Assembly (NCBI RefSeq): GCF_000515275.1
Contig: NZ_KI911560.1
Coordinates: forward strand, 682,001 to 746,000
Reading direction: 5' to 3'
Length of the DNA: 64,000 nt
Source: Methylophilus sp. 5
GTDB lineage: Bacteria; Pseudomonadota; Gammaproteobacteria; Burkholderiales; Methylophilaceae
Below, one piece after another: positions 7,647 through 15,850 of the stretch. The notes beneath the pieces were generated by a model, which did no database searches, had not been told where the DNA came from, and saw only the letters and a list, made by a program, of their open reading frames with translations. Numbering within the stretch: the first letter of the stretch is position 1; every line of letters starts with the position of its first letter. The translations under genes and the position numbers were made by a program.

Positions 7647-8198
7647 CTACAGTTTATGTTGGTTATTCCACAAGACATCCGGCACATTTGCATGCCGGTT
7701 AAGCGTGCGACAGAGGACAAATAGTAAATCGGACAAACGGTTAAGGTACTGCAACGCCACCGGCGTCAGCGGCGATTGGGCATGCAACGCATGCAACACA
7801 CGTTCGGCACGGCGACAAACCGTGCGTGCCAAATGGCAAACAGCCGCTGCACGGCTGCCACCCGGCAAAATAAACTCTTTTAACGGGCTGAGCTCTTCGT
7901 TCCAGGCGTCCAGTGTGCGCTCAAGAAAAGTCACTCGCCCAGCCTGGATAAAATGATGCCCAGGCATGCATAACTCACCACCCAGGTCGAACAAATCATG
8001 CTGAATCGCCAGCAAACTGTCACGCACATCGTCGGCCAAACTCTCCACCAGCAACATGCCAAGCACCGCATTGAGCTCATCCACATCGCCCATGGCTGCC
8101 ACGCGCAGGTCAGATTTAGCAACACGCGAGCCATCACCCAGCCCGGTCGTGCCGCTATCGCCAGTACGCGTGTAAATCTTGCTCAGCCGATTGGCCAT
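7647..8198 (-). CDS. Cob(I)yrinic acid a,c-diamide adenosyltransferase, PduO/MMAB type
   Basis: 183 residues from the ATG giving MANRLSKIYTRTGDSGTTGL; the frame is open 16 codons further but this start fits the family. Motifs: TRTGDSGTTGLGDGSRVAKS (ATP-binding N-terminus), GDVDELNAVLGMLL, FDLGGELCMPG, FILPGGSRAAAVCHLARTVCRRAER and LNRLSDLLFVLCRTLNR. PduO-type enzymes add the 5'-deoxyadenosyl group to cob(I)alamin. No other B12 genes are nearby. It is divergent from murI with a spacer of about 60 nt that must hold both promoters. Confidence 0.93.
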   Translation of the reverse strand: MANRLSKIYTRTGDSGTTGLGDGSRVAKSDLRVAAMGDVDELNAVLGMLLVESLADDVRDSLLAIQHDLFDLGGELCMPGHHFIQAGRVTFLERTLDAWNEELSPLKEFILPGGSRAAAVCHLARTVCRRAERVLHALHAQSPLTPVALQYLNRLSDLLFVLCRTLNRHANVPDVLWNNQHKL

Positions 8199-8260
8199 TC
8201 CTTTAACCTGTATAAAATCCGATATAATCCGGTCATTATAAATCATACCGTGCCATTTCG

Positions 8261-9043
8261 ATGTGCTCAGCGATTGCAGTCAATGCCCCGGTCGGGGTGA
8301 TGGATTCCGGGGTCGGTGGCCTCAGCGTGCTCAAACACCTCACCCGCCAACTGCCACATGAGCATTTTGTCTATTTTGCCGACAGCGCACATGCACCCTA
8401 TGGCAACAAATCTGCCAGCCAAATCCAGCAACGCTGCGTTACCATTGCCGACACATTAATTGACCAAGGCGCCAAAGCCCTGGTCGTCGCCTGTAACACC
8501 GCCACCGCCGCCGCCATTGGCAGCCTGCGCCAACGCTACACCCTGCCCATTATCGGCATGGAGCCCGCCGTCAAGCCCGCGGCAGCCGCCAGCAATAACG
8601 GCATCATCGGCGTACTCGCCACCACCGGCACCCTGCAAAGCGCACAATTTGCCGCCTTGCTTGAGCACTATGGGCAAAGCGTGCAAGTCGTCACACAAGC
8701 CTGTGTTGGGCTAGTCGAATGCATAGAACAAGGCCAGCTAAATACCCCGCACACCCTCGCGTTATTGCAACAATATTGCCAACCGCTCATCGCCGCAGGC
8801 GCAGACACCATTGTGCTGGGCTGTACGCACTACCCGTTTGTGCGTAAACATATTCAACAAATAGTCGGACCGAATGTCACCTTGATCGATACTGGCGCTG
8901 CGGTGGCCAAGCGTTTGCAGCAGGTGCTGGAGCAACAGCAAATGCTGAATGCAGCCACAGAGGCTGGGGATTATGTGTTTTTGACAAGTGGAACAGAAGA
9001 GACTCAGCTAGTCATGCAGCAGTTGTGGGGGCTGACTGACTAG
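8261..9043 (+). CDS. murI: Glutamate racemase
   Basis: 260 residues. MurI supplies D-glutamate for peptidoglycan. Both catalytic Cys motifs are present: VACNTATAAAIG (about 80-91) and LGCTHYPFV (about 187-195). The N-terminal substrate site is GVMDSGVGGLSVLKHL and FVYFADSAHAPYG. The gene is alone on the plus strand, divergent from the adenosyltransferase, and is followed by repeat copy B. Confidence 0.96.
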   Translation: MCSAIAVNAPVGVMDSGVGGLSVLKHLTRQLPHEHFVYFADSAHAPYGNKSASQIQQRCVTIADTLIDQGAKALVVACNTATAAAIGSLRQRYTLPIIGMEPAVKPAAAASNNGIIGVLATTGTLQSAQFAALLEHYGQSVQVVTQACVGLVECIEQGQLNTPHTLALLQQYCQPLIAAGADTIVLGCTHYPFVRKHIQQIVGPNVTLIDTGAAVAKRLQQVLEQQQMLNAATEAGDYVFLTSGTEETQLVMQQLWGLTD

Positions 9044-9071
9044 ATCTCTTATTAAGACGATGGGGCACTTT

Positions 9072-9763
9072 AGAAATTAATTCTTTTTTGGCATTAGCAA
9101 AAAATGCTGACATCTTCGCACTAACAACTTTCCTTTTTCGCCTTGCTGGCGAGTCACTTTCTGATGCTTGCCCCTCAGAAAGTAACCAAAGAAGAGGGCA
9201 CCCAGCCATCACGGCCTGCGGCTCCCTTGCGTTGCTCAACAAAGTGGGCGTCCATCGAAACTCGCCCTAGCGGCTTGCACAGCCCGCAAGCCACCGCGGA
9301 ACTCGAACAGACGATGGCCGACTACCCCCACTTCGTCTCCGCTACTCAGCGTGATGGAATGGGATTCATCTCGCCAAACTCCCATAGTAGAAGTTTGGGC
9401 GATTTAAAAACCAGATTCTTTTTTCTTTCTTCAATTTGCCAATGGTTGCGGTCGCATGGTGTTCAGGGTCCCCATCTGCCGCGCCGAGCAACGCAGGATT
9501 GGCGGGAGTTGTCGGCAAGCAACTGTTTGAGCTCCGTAGGAGCGAGTTTTTGATTGCCGCCCGACAAACCGAGTAGCACAGGAATCAAGCGGAAGCTGGG
9601 GTGCATTTCTTTTGGTTACTTATTCTTTGGGCAAGCAAAGAAAAGTAACTCGCTGAAAAAGCGAAAAACAACCTAACAAACAACCACAAACCTCGCCCAC
9701 CCACGCCGGAATGACGAAGGTGGATTGCATATACGGAAGTAGAAGAGGAAAGAATGACTTTCC
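9072..9763. repeat. Long palindromic dispersed repeat, copy B
   Basis: Second copy; core 9137-9666 between TTTCGCC and GCGAAA. The left module (9242-9333) has basal stem AAGTGGG/CCCACTT, replacing the CAAAATAAG stem of copy A. The right module is a third version, closed by TTGTCGG/CCGACAA (9509-9515 with 9561-9567). The 12-mers flanking the right module (GAGCAACGCAGG, GAGTAGCACAGG) are in the opposite order to copies A and D. The right outer end AAAGAATGACTTTC is near 9750-9763; the left outer end near 9072 is weak. It lies between the convergent murI and zinc-finger genes. Confidence 0.88.
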
Positions 9764-9800
9764 CAAGTTATCCAAACCCACGCATCTCAAATCCACCAAC

Positions 9801-9828
9801 AAAAAACCCACGCAATGCGTGGGTTTTT
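9801..9828. terminator. Bidirectional rho-independent terminator
   Basis: Symmetric hairpin ACCCACGCAATGCGTGGGT flanked by A-tract and T-tract, directly after the stop of the minus-strand zinc-finger gene. It can act in both directions. Confidence 0.85.
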
Positions 9829-9832
9829 CTAC

Positions 9833-10021
9833 TTAATGATGATGCACCTGCGTACCGGGTTTCAACTTAAACTTCGTCCCGCAATACGGGCATAAAGCCT
9901 CGCCGGTTTTTGCCACATCCAGAAACACTCTTGGATGTGATGCCCACAATGCAACTTCTTTGGTCGGGCAATGCAATGGCAAGTCTTTGCCGTCTACTTC
10001 AAACTCTTTGACATCAGACAT
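9833..10021 (-). CDS. Small zinc-finger protein (zf-CHCC type)
   Basis: 62 residues. The sequence has a possible zinc site HCP (about 18-20), an internal His (ASHPRVFLD) and CPYCG (about 44-48), the pattern of the CHCC zinc-finger family related to the NDUFS6 subunit of complex I. The end is KPGTQVHHH. In many betaproteobacteria such a gene follows ilvE, as here (stop-to-start spacing about 48 nt), and a terminator follows immediately. The cellular role is not known to me; a metal-binding accessory role is likely. Confidence 0.8.
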   Translation of the reverse strand: MSDVKEFEVDGKDLPLHCPTKEVALWASHPRVFLDVAKTGEALCPYCGTKFKLKPGTQVHHH

Positions 10022-10069
10022 TTAAACTCTCCAGCAAACAGGCAGTTGCAATCAATTAAACGCTAGCGA

Positions 10070-11005
10070 TTAAACCAGTGTCAGCCAATGGGCGTACTTG
10101 GCATTTTTGCCTTTAACCACATCAAAGTACATAGTTTGCAATTTTTCTGTAATCGGGCCACGGACGCCTTCGCCAATCGCGCGGTTATCCAGTTCACGGA
10201 TAGGCGTCACTTCAGCCGCAGTGCCGGTGAAAAACGCTTCGTCGGCGCTGTAGACTTCATCACGGGTAATGCGTTTTTCAATCACTTCCAGGCCCAGCTC
10301 TACTTTGGCCAGGTGGATGATGGTGTCGCGGGTAATGCCTTCGAGCGCTGAGGTCAGGTCTGGTGTATATAGTTTGCCGTTACGGATGATGAAAATGTTT
10401 TCACCGGAACCTTCAGCCACGAAACCATCTACGTCCAGCAGCAATGCTTCTTGGTAGCCATCTTGTGCAGCTTCCTGGTGGGCCAGGATGCTGTTCATAT
10501 AGTTGCCATTAGCCTTGGCTTTACACATGGTGATATTGACGTGGTGACGTGCAAAAGAAGACGTTTTAACGCGAATGCCTTTGGTGATTGCTTCTTCACC
10601 CATGTAAGCACCCCAGCTCCATGCGCCAACAATCACATGTGTGGACAAGGTTTTGGCAGAAATACCCATGGCTTCTGCACCGTAAAACGCCATTGGGCGC
10701 AAATAGGCAGACTCGAGCTTGTTTTCACGCACAGCAGCTTTTTGCGCTTCTGAGATGGTCTCTTTATCAAACGGCATTTTCATACCGAGGATGTGCGCGC
10801 TACGGAACAAGCGATCGGTGTGCTCTTTGAGGCGGAAAATCGCGGTGCCTTTGTCGGTTTTGTAGGCACGCACCCCTTCAAACACGCCCATGCCGTAATG
10901 CAGGGTATGGGTTAATACATGGGTGGTGGCGTCACGCCAGTTAACCATTTTGCCGTCGTACCAGATAACGCCGTCACGGTCTGCCATCGAACTCGGTATT
11001 GCCAT
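10070..11005 (-). CDS. ilvE: Branched-chain amino acid aminotransferase
   Basis: 311 residues, class IV PLP aminotransferase. Motifs: WYDGKMVNWRDATTHVLTHT, HYGMGVFEGVRAYKT, RLKEHTDRLFRSA, the region with the PLP Lys (HVNITMCKAKANGNYMNSIL), EALLLDVDGFVAEGSGENIF and EAFFTGTAAEVTPI. It makes valine, leucine and isoleucine from their 2-keto acids. It leads a two-gene unit with the zinc-finger gene and is divergent from the SCO gene. Confidence 0.96.
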   Translation of the reverse strand: MAIPSSMADRDGVIWYDGKMVNWRDATTHVLTHTLHYGMGVFEGVRAYKTDKGTAIFRLKEHTDRLFRSAHILGMKMPFDKETISEAQKAAVRENKLESAYLRPMAFYGAEAMGISAKTLSTHVIVGAWSWGAYMGEEAITKGIRVKTSSFARHHVNITMCKAKANGNYMNSILAHQEAAQDGYQEALLLDVDGFVAEGSGENIFIIRNGKLYTPDLTSALEGITRDTIIHLAKVELGLEVIEKRITRDEVYSADEAFFTGTAAEVTPIRELDNRAIGEGVRGPITEKLQTMYFDVVKGKNAKYAHWLTLV

Positions 11006-11117
11006 TTAAACTCGCCTTTAATCCGTCAATCATCAAAAACCAGTATTGTAAACTAATCTGCACCCTTTTCGCCTATGCTAGAATCCATTTCGATGATGAT
11101 TTACAAGGATTTTTTGC

Positions 11118-11708
11118 ATGTCTATGCGTTTTAAGTGGGTTTATCTGGCACTGATGCTTTTAGCCATGCTGCAAGCAGCCTGCCAGCAAGGTGGTTCTGC
11201 CAGCTTTACTGGCACCGATTTAACCGGCACCCAGTTTGGCAAACCATTGTCACTGACCGACCACACCGGAAAACTGCGTAGCATGAGCGACTTTAAAGGC
11301 AAGGTGGTGGTGCTGTTTTTTGGCTATACACATTGCCCGGATGTCTGCCCGACCACCATGAGCGACCTCAAGCAAACCATGAAACTGCTGGGTGACAAAG
11401 CCAGTGACGTGCAGGTGCTGTTTGTGACCGTTGACCCGGAACGCGACACGCAGGAAGTACTGGCGCAGTTTGTGCCGGGCTTTGATGCACGCTTTATCGG
11501 CTTGCGCGGCACCGTGGCGGAGGTGGCCGCCAACCTCAGTGAATACAAAGTGTATGCGGCCAAAGTGAGTGAACCGGGCAAGTCTGGCTACACCATGGAT
11601 CATAGCGCAGGCATGTATGTGTTTGATAAAAATGGCGCGCCACGAATCTACCTCGGATACGGCGAAAAACCGGAAAACATTGCGCACGACTTGCAACTTT
11701 TGCTGTAA
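11118..11708 (+). CDS. SCO family protein (copper-binding lipoprotein, SCO1/SenC)
   Basis: 196 residues. The N-terminal signal ends in a lipobox (LLAMLQAAC), so it is probably an inner-membrane-attached periplasmic lipoprotein. The thioredoxin-like domain carries the copper-binding CPDVC in YTHCPDVCPTTMSDLK and the distal His in YTMDHSAGMYVFDKNG. Further motifs: FVTVDPERDTQEVL and YLGYGEKPENIAHDL. SCO proteins help metallate the CuA site of cytochrome oxidase or act in redox control. No oxidase gene is adjacent. Confidence 0.93.
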   Translation: MSMRFKWVYLALMLLAMLQAACQQGGSASFTGTDLTGTQFGKPLSLTDHTGKLRSMSDFKGKVVVLFFGYTHCPDVCPTTMSDLKQTMKLLGDKASDVQVLFVTVDPERDTQEVLAQFVPGFDARFIGLRGTVAEVAANLSEYKVYAAKVSEPGKSGYTMDHSAGMYVFDKNGAPRIYLGYGEKPENIAHDLQLLL

Positions 11709-11815
11709 CTCGGCCGCTGCACAACCGCCAACTGCGGAACGCATCAAGAACGATTTTCATTTATATTTTTATTTAAAATATTATTTAAAATCAAATAGTT
11801 ACATTAATTTTTTAA

Positions 11816-11843
11816 TTGCATCATTTCTGCTTTCCTGTATGAT
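11816..11843 (+). promoter_or_regulatory. Candidate sigma-70 promoter of the bacterioferritin operon
   Basis: TTGCAT at 11816-11821 and TATGAT at 11838-11843 with 16-bp spacing, in an AT-rich spacer, followed 22 nt later by the AGGAG Shine-Dalgarno of the first bfr gene. Read by eye; no start-site data. Confidence 0.5.
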
Positions 11844-11875
11844 GGCTGCATCAAAAATGTAAACAGGAGCCGACA

Positions 11876-12364
11876 ATGAAAGGCGATAAAAAAATCATAG
11901 ACATTTTGAATGACCTGCTGGCGGGTGAATTATCCGCCACTGACCAATACCTCATTCACGGTGAAATGTATGCGGACATGGGGCTGGGCGTAATCTCAGA
12001 GCGCATTCTGCACGAATCTCTGCACGAGCGTGAGCATGCCCGCGCGCTAATTCAACGCATCTTGTTTCTTGAAGGCAAACCCAACCTGGCCAAGCGTGAT
12101 GCACTCAATATTGGCAAAGATGTGAAGTCCATGCTCGAGTCTGACCTGGCGCTGGAATACACCGTGGTCAAACACCTGAAAAAAGCCATTGAAGCCTGCG
12201 AGCAGGCGCAAGACTTCGTCAGCCGCGAAATGCTGCTGGTGCAGTTGGACGACACTGAAATGGATCACGCTTACTGGCTAGAGAAACAACTCAGCCTGAT
12301 TAAACTGGTAGGCATGGAAAACTACTGCCAAAGCCAAATGAATAACAGCCCGGCAGCGGCATAA
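11876..12364 (+). CDS. bfr: Bacterioferritin subunit, ferroxidase type (lacks the haem-ligand Met)
   Basis: 162 residues, four-helix ferritin fold that stores iron. In E. coli Bfr numbering the ferroxidase ligands are present: Glu18 (AGELSATDQY), Glu51 and His54 (HESLHEREHA), Glu94 (LALEYT), and the E-x-x-H pair in TEMDHAYWLE (one residue later). Position 52, Met in haem-binding Bfr, is Arg. This subunit should therefore oxidise iron but not ligate haem. An AGGAG site precedes the ATG. The second subunit follows after 9 nt, pointing to a mixed shell. Confidence 0.95.
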   Translation: MKGDKKIIDILNDLLAGELSATDQYLIHGEMYADMGLGVISERILHESLHEREHARALIQRILFLEGKPNLAKRDALNIGKDVKSMLESDLALEYTVVKHLKKAIEACEQAQDFVSREMLLVQLDDTEMDHAYWLEKQLSLIKLVGMENYCQSQMNNSPAAA

Positions 12365-12373
12365 GGAGTAGCC

Positions 12374-12850
12374 ATGAAAGGCGATAAACAAATGATAGTC
12401 ACCTTGAACAAGGTGCTCAAAAACCAGCTGACCTCAATTAACCAGTATTTTTTGCATGCCCGCATGTTTAAAAAGTGGGGCCTGGAAAAACTTAACGATT
12501 ACCAGTACAAGCAATCTATCCGCGTAATGAAAGAAGCGGATGAAGTGATTGAACGCATTCTGTTTCTTGATGGCCTGCCCAATCTGCAAAACCTGGGCAA
12601 GTTATTGATTGGCGAAGAAGTGGTGGAATGCCTGCAAGGAGACCTCAGCTTTGAAAAAGAGGTGCAACACCCACAACTGGTAGAAGCGATTGCAGAAGCC
12701 GAAAAACTGCAAGACTATGTCACCCGCGATTTGCTGACTGAGCTACTCGAAGCCTGCGAAGAAGCCGTAGACTGGCTGGAAACCCAGCAGCGCCTGATCA
12801 CTGACGTGACCCTGCCCAATTACTTGCAAACACAGATTGAGTCTGAATAA
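12374..12850 (+). CDS. bfr: Bacterioferritin subunit, haem-binding type (degenerate ferroxidase site)
   Basis: 158 residues, same family and same MKGDK start as its neighbour. Here Met52 is kept ([11 protein letters not shown]), so haem can be bound between subunits. Ferroxidase residues are lost: position 18 is Gln ([10 protein letters not shown]), 51 is Val, 54 is Glu, and the C-terminal E-x-x-H is [11 protein letters not shown] without His. The pair matches the known alpha/beta heteropolymer arrangement in Magnetospirillum, Pseudomonas putida and Neisseria. A hairpin terminator follows. Confidence 0.95.
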   Translation: MKGDKQMIVTLNKVLKNQLTSINQYFLHARMFKKWGLEKLNDYQYKQSIRVMKEADEVIERILFLDGLPNLQNLGKLLIGEEVVECLQGDLSFEKEVQHPQLVEAIAEAEKLQDYVTRDLLTELLEACEEAVDWLETQQRLITDVTLPNYLQTQIESE

Positions 12851-12878
12851 GCACGCCGTTGTGCTAAACCATTGAATT

Positions 12879-12901
12879 AAGCCGCGAAAGCGGCTTTTTT
12901 T
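12879..12901 (+). terminator. Rho-independent terminator after the bfr pair
   Basis: AAGCCGC-GAAA-GCGGCTT hairpin with a GNRA-type loop followed by a run of T, 28 nt after the stop codon. Confidence 0.9.
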
Positions 12902-12943
12902 ATGGCTGTACGGAACCAATTTCGCCTTGACAAACTCTCATTA

Positions 12944-12962
12944 AATGATAATAATTATCATT
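12944..12962 (+). promoter_or_regulatory. Fur box upstream of bfd
   Basis: AATGATAATAATTATCATT is a perfect 9-1-9 palindrome and a close match to the Fur consensus. It lies 22 nt before the bfd start, so bfd should be induced by iron starvation, as in other bacteria. Confidence 0.85.
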
Positions 12963-12984
12963 AGTGATTTTAACTAGAGGCAAT

Positions 12985-13212
12985 ATGTACGTTTGCGTGT
13001 GTAATGCAGTAACTGAGCGACAGATTCACCATGCAGTGAGAAATGGCGCAAAAACCGTTAAGCATTTAAAAGAGCAATTAGGCGTTGGGGCAGAATGCGG
13101 CAAATGTGCCAGCTGCGCTAAAGCCTGCCTCAAAGAAGCGCACGCAGAACAGCACCCAGGCCTGGTTAAAAAGCTGATTCAGCTCACCCCGGTGCAACTC
13201 GGCGCCGCTTAG
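12985..13212 (+). CDS. bfd: Bacterioferritin-associated ferredoxin
   Basis: 75 residues from the ATG in MYVCVCNAVTERQI; the GAGG four nt upstream supports this over an upstream in-frame start. The [2Fe-2S] cysteines follow the BFD pattern: C-x-C at residues 4-6 (VCVC) and C-x2-C in ECGKCASCAKAC. Bfd reduces bacterioferritin so that stored iron can be released. Its Fur box and position behind the bfr pair fit this role, although a terminator separates the units. Confidence 0.95.
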   Translation: MYVCVCNAVTERQIHHAVRNGAKTVKHLKEQLGVGAECGKCASCAKACLKEAHAEQHPGLVKKLIQLTPVQLGAA

Positions 13213-13232
13213 ATCACGCCAGTTTCAGTAAT

Positions 13233-13256
13233 AAGGGGCAATGAGCCCCTTTTTTA
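13233..13256 (+). terminator. Rho-independent terminator after bfd
   Basis: AAGGGGC-AATGA-GCCCCTT hairpin plus T-run, 20 nt after the bfd stop. Confidence 0.9.
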
Positions 13257-13315
13257 TTGCCCAAAGCATGTGATTGCCCTCTACAATCAGCCTCTCCTAC
13301 TCATCAAGCGTCGTC

Positions 13316-14221
13316 ATGGCACACACTGCAGCCACTATATTACCCTGGCGACTATTGCTTTTATTGTTACTGCCGCCACTACTTTGGGCCGGTAACTTTA
13401 TCGCCGGACGCGCCATTAGCGCCGAGGTGCCGCCAGTCGCGTTATCACTGATACGCTGGAGCATTGCCGCATTATGCCTGCTGCCTTTTGCCATCCGGCC
13501 TTTTTTACGTGAACACAGCCATTACCTGGCTTACCGCTGGCACGTATTAGGCACCGCTATCACCGGCGTCGCTGCCTTTAACCTGCTGGTCTATTGGGGT
13601 TTGCATACCACCAGCGCAACCAATGGCATCATCCTTAATTCATTTATCCCTTTTTTGGTCGCAATATTCGGCTACCTGTTTTACCGGCAAACGTTATCTA
13701 TGGGGCAATTATTCGCCATGCTGGTATCACTCGCCGGCGTATTGGTCGTCGTTTCACACGGAGATCTGCACATACTGATGACACTGGCCTTTGCACCCGG
13801 CGATGTCATTATTTTTGTCGCCATGATTTTTTGGGCTCTATATACGCTATGGCTCAAAGAAATCCCCGCGCACATTAACCGCACCGGGCTCATGCTGTGC
13901 CAGGTATTGATTGCATTAGCGCTGTTAGCCCCATTAGCCCTTTGGGAGAGCGAGGCGCACCCCATACAGATTAAAAGCACGCACACTTTATGGATACTGG
14001 CTTATATCGGCATATTCCCTTCCGTGATCGCGTTGCTGGCTTACGCCAGGGCCGTCAGCCTGGTGGGCTCAGTGCGTGCCAGCGTGTTTATTCATGCCAT
14101 GCCGATTTTTGGCTCAATGTTGTCGACCTTGCTTTTGCGCGAAGTTTTTCAGGGTTATCAACTATTGGGCATGCTGACTATTTTTAGCGGCATCTGGCTG
14201 GCAAACAAAAAAATGCGCTGA
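13316..14221 (+). CDS. EamA/DMT-superfamily transporter
   Basis: 301 residues from the ATG giving MAHTAATILPW; the frame is open upstream only from a TTG. Ten predicted membrane segments in two EamA repeats: the first begins LLPPLLWAGNFIAGRAISAEVPPVALSLIRW, the second near FAPGDVIIFVAMIFWALYTLWLK. Motifs such as TSATNGIILNSFIPFLVAIFGYLFYR and LLREVFQGYQLLGMLTIFSGIWLANK are typical. Drug/metabolite exporters of this type have variable substrates and none can be assigned. It is convergent with the LysR gene; the stops are adjacent. Confidence 0.88.
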   Translation: MAHTAATILPWRLLLLLLLPPLLWAGNFIAGRAISAEVPPVALSLIRWSIAALCLLPFAIRPFLREHSHYLAYRWHVLGTAITGVAAFNLLVYWGLHTTSATNGIILNSFIPFLVAIFGYLFYRQTLSMGQLFAMLVSLAGVLVVVSHGDLHILMTLAFAPGDVIIFVAMIFWALYTLWLKEIPAHINRTGLMLCQVLIALALLAPLALWESEAHPIQIKSTHTLWILAYIGIFPSVIALLAYARAVSLVGSVRASVFIHAMPIFGSMLSTLLLREVFQGYQLLGMLTIFSGIWLANKKMR

Positions 14222-15109
14222 TCACACAGCCACGCTAAACGCCGACACCAGATAATCGACAAAACTGCTGAGTTTGGGCTGCGACTGTCGGCTGCGTGGA
14301 TACACCGCATGTATCGGCCTGGCCGGAGGCGTATATGCGTTAAGCAGCTCCACCAGCCTGCCAGCACTAATATCCTCTTTTAGCAAAGCCCTGGGCATCA
14401 AGATAATCCCCAGCCCCTTGAGTGCCGCGATGCGCAAGGCTTGACCATTATCCGCCTCAAAACGCTGTACGATTGAAGCATGCGCCAGCTCTGGGTTAAT
14501 TTGTTTCCAGCCCCCTTGGCTATGCCAATGACTAAAACCCAGGCATTGGTGCTGCAATAAATCCGCTGGCGTTTGTGGCACGCCAGCGTGTTGCAAATAG
14601 TCTGGGGATGCGCAAATAGCGACTTCAAACATCGTCAGTTTACGGGCAATCAACGATGAATCGGCCAGGTTGCCAATACGGATAGCGACGTCATAACCCT
14701 CATCGACAATATCAACAAAGCGATCCGTCAGTGACAACTGCAAATTAACGGCGGGATGCTGTTGCAAATAATCACAAGCCAGTGGTGCCAATGTCAGTGA
14801 GCCAAACCAGACCGATGCGCTGACGCGCAACATGCCTTTCGGGCTGTTGCTCATGGCCTCGACCCCGGCTTCTGCTGCGGCCAGTTGCGTCATAATCTGC
14901 TTGCATTGAGCGTAATAGGCCTGCCCTGCTTCGGTTAAATGCTGACGACGCGTGGTGCGCTGCAACAATGGTGTGCCCAGCCGTTTTTCCAACGCACTGA
15001 GATGCTTGCTGAGCATAGAAGGCGTCAGCTTGAGCAGACTGGCCGCAGCCGTCAAGCTACCCGACTCCACCGTAGATACAAAGACTTCCATGCTTAAAAA
15101 GCGGTCCAT
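14222..15109 (-). CDS. LysR-family transcriptional regulator
   Basis: 295 residues. The N-terminal winged helix-turn-helix is MDRFLSMEVFVSTVESGSLTAAA followed by SMLSKHLSALEKRLGTPLLQRTTRRQHLTEAG (about 1-60). The C-terminal half is a periplasmic-binding-like effector domain (RVSASVWFGSLTLAPLACDYLQQHP, VDIVDEGYDVAIRIGNLADSSLIARKL). It belongs to the CrgA/DsvR-like subgroup by appearance. It is divergent from the SDR gene, which is probably its target. Confidence 0.93.
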   Translation of the reverse strand: MDRFLSMEVFVSTVESGSLTAAASLLKLTPSMLSKHLSALEKRLGTPLLQRTTRRQHLTEAGQAYYAQCKQIMTQLAAAEAGVEAMSNSPKGMLRVSASVWFGSLTLAPLACDYLQQHPAVNLQLSLTDRFVDIVDEGYDVAIRIGNLADSSLIARKLTMFEVAICASPDYLQHAGVPQTPADLLQHQCLGFSHWHSQGGWKQINPELAHASIVQRFEADNGQALRIAALKGLGIILMPRALLKEDISAGRLVELLNAYTPPARPIHAVYPRSRQSQPKLSSFVDYLVSAFSVAV

Positions 15110-15214
15110 ATTAATGAGTTTAATGACAATATATTTTTAATATTACACGATTTATCCGCATTAATTAATCATGGACAATGCGTCTGTTGTTTACTTAATC
15201 TCATGGAGACTCTT

Positions 15215-15814
15215 ATGAAAGTTTTAATCATTGGCGCCAACGGCACCATAGGCAAGCTGGTTAAACAGACCCTTGCACCACGTCATGACATTATCGAAGC
15301 GGGTAAAACCAGCGGCCAGTACCAGGTCGACATCAGCAATGAAAGCAGTATCCGCCAGCTGTTTGAACAGGTTGGCAATGTAGATGCGATTGTCGTGGCG
15401 GCAGGTGATGTCCATTTTGGCGCGATGAAAGAAATGACCGAAGAACAGTTCAAGCTAGGGCTTAACAGCAAGCTGTTAGGGCAAGTCAATGTGACGCTGA
15501 TTGGCCAGCATTACCTGAATGCAGGCGGCTCAATTACACTGACCAGCGGCAGCCTGAGCCATCACCCGACCTTTGGCGGCACGAATTTTTCTACCGTGAA
15601 TGCCGCGGTAGACGGGTTTGTGCTTGGCGCAGCCCTGGAGTTAAAGCAAGACCGCCGTATTAATGTGGTTAGTCCGGCCGTGCTGGCAGAATCATGGCAT
15701 GTGTATGGTGCCGCGTTCCCCGGTGGTGAGTCAGTGCCTGGCGCTAAAGTCGCCTTGGCTTATCAGAGAAGTGTAGAAGGCTTTGAAAACGGTCAGCAAT
15801 ACCGCGTTTGGTAA
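15215..15814 (+). CDS. Short-chain dehydrogenase/reductase
   Basis: 199 residues from the ATG giving MKVLIIGANGTIGKLV; GGAG lies 6 nt upstream, which decides against an upstream in-frame ATG. The Rossmann motif is IGANGTIG (about 5-12). VVAAGDVHFG is in the NNAG position. The catalytic region is TLTSGSLSHHPTFGGTNFSTVNAAVDG. The usual Tyr-x3-Lys is not evident (SerThrValAsn replaces it), as in short NAD(P)-binding SDRs annotated only as family members. The substrate is unknown. The divergent LysR gene likely controls it. Confidence 0.88.
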   Translation: MKVLIIGANGTIGKLVKQTLAPRHDIIEAGKTSGQYQVDISNESSIRQLFEQVGNVDAIVVAAGDVHFGAMKEMTEEQFKLGLNSKLLGQVNVTLIGQHYLNAGGSITLTSGSLSHHPTFGGTNFSTVNAAVDGFVLGAALELKQDRRINVVSPAVLAESWHVYGAAFPGGESVPGAKVALAYQRSVEGFENGQQYRVW

Positions 15815-15825
15815 TTGGCCCTGAT

Positions 15826-15850
15826 AAAGCACGCCGTGCGCGTGCTTTTT
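15826..15850 (+). terminator. Rho-independent terminator after the SDR gene
   Basis: AAAGCACG / CGTGCTTTT hairpin with T-run, 12 nt after the stop; its far end touches the stop codon of the convergent YgjP-like gene, so it may serve both directions. Confidence 0.8.
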
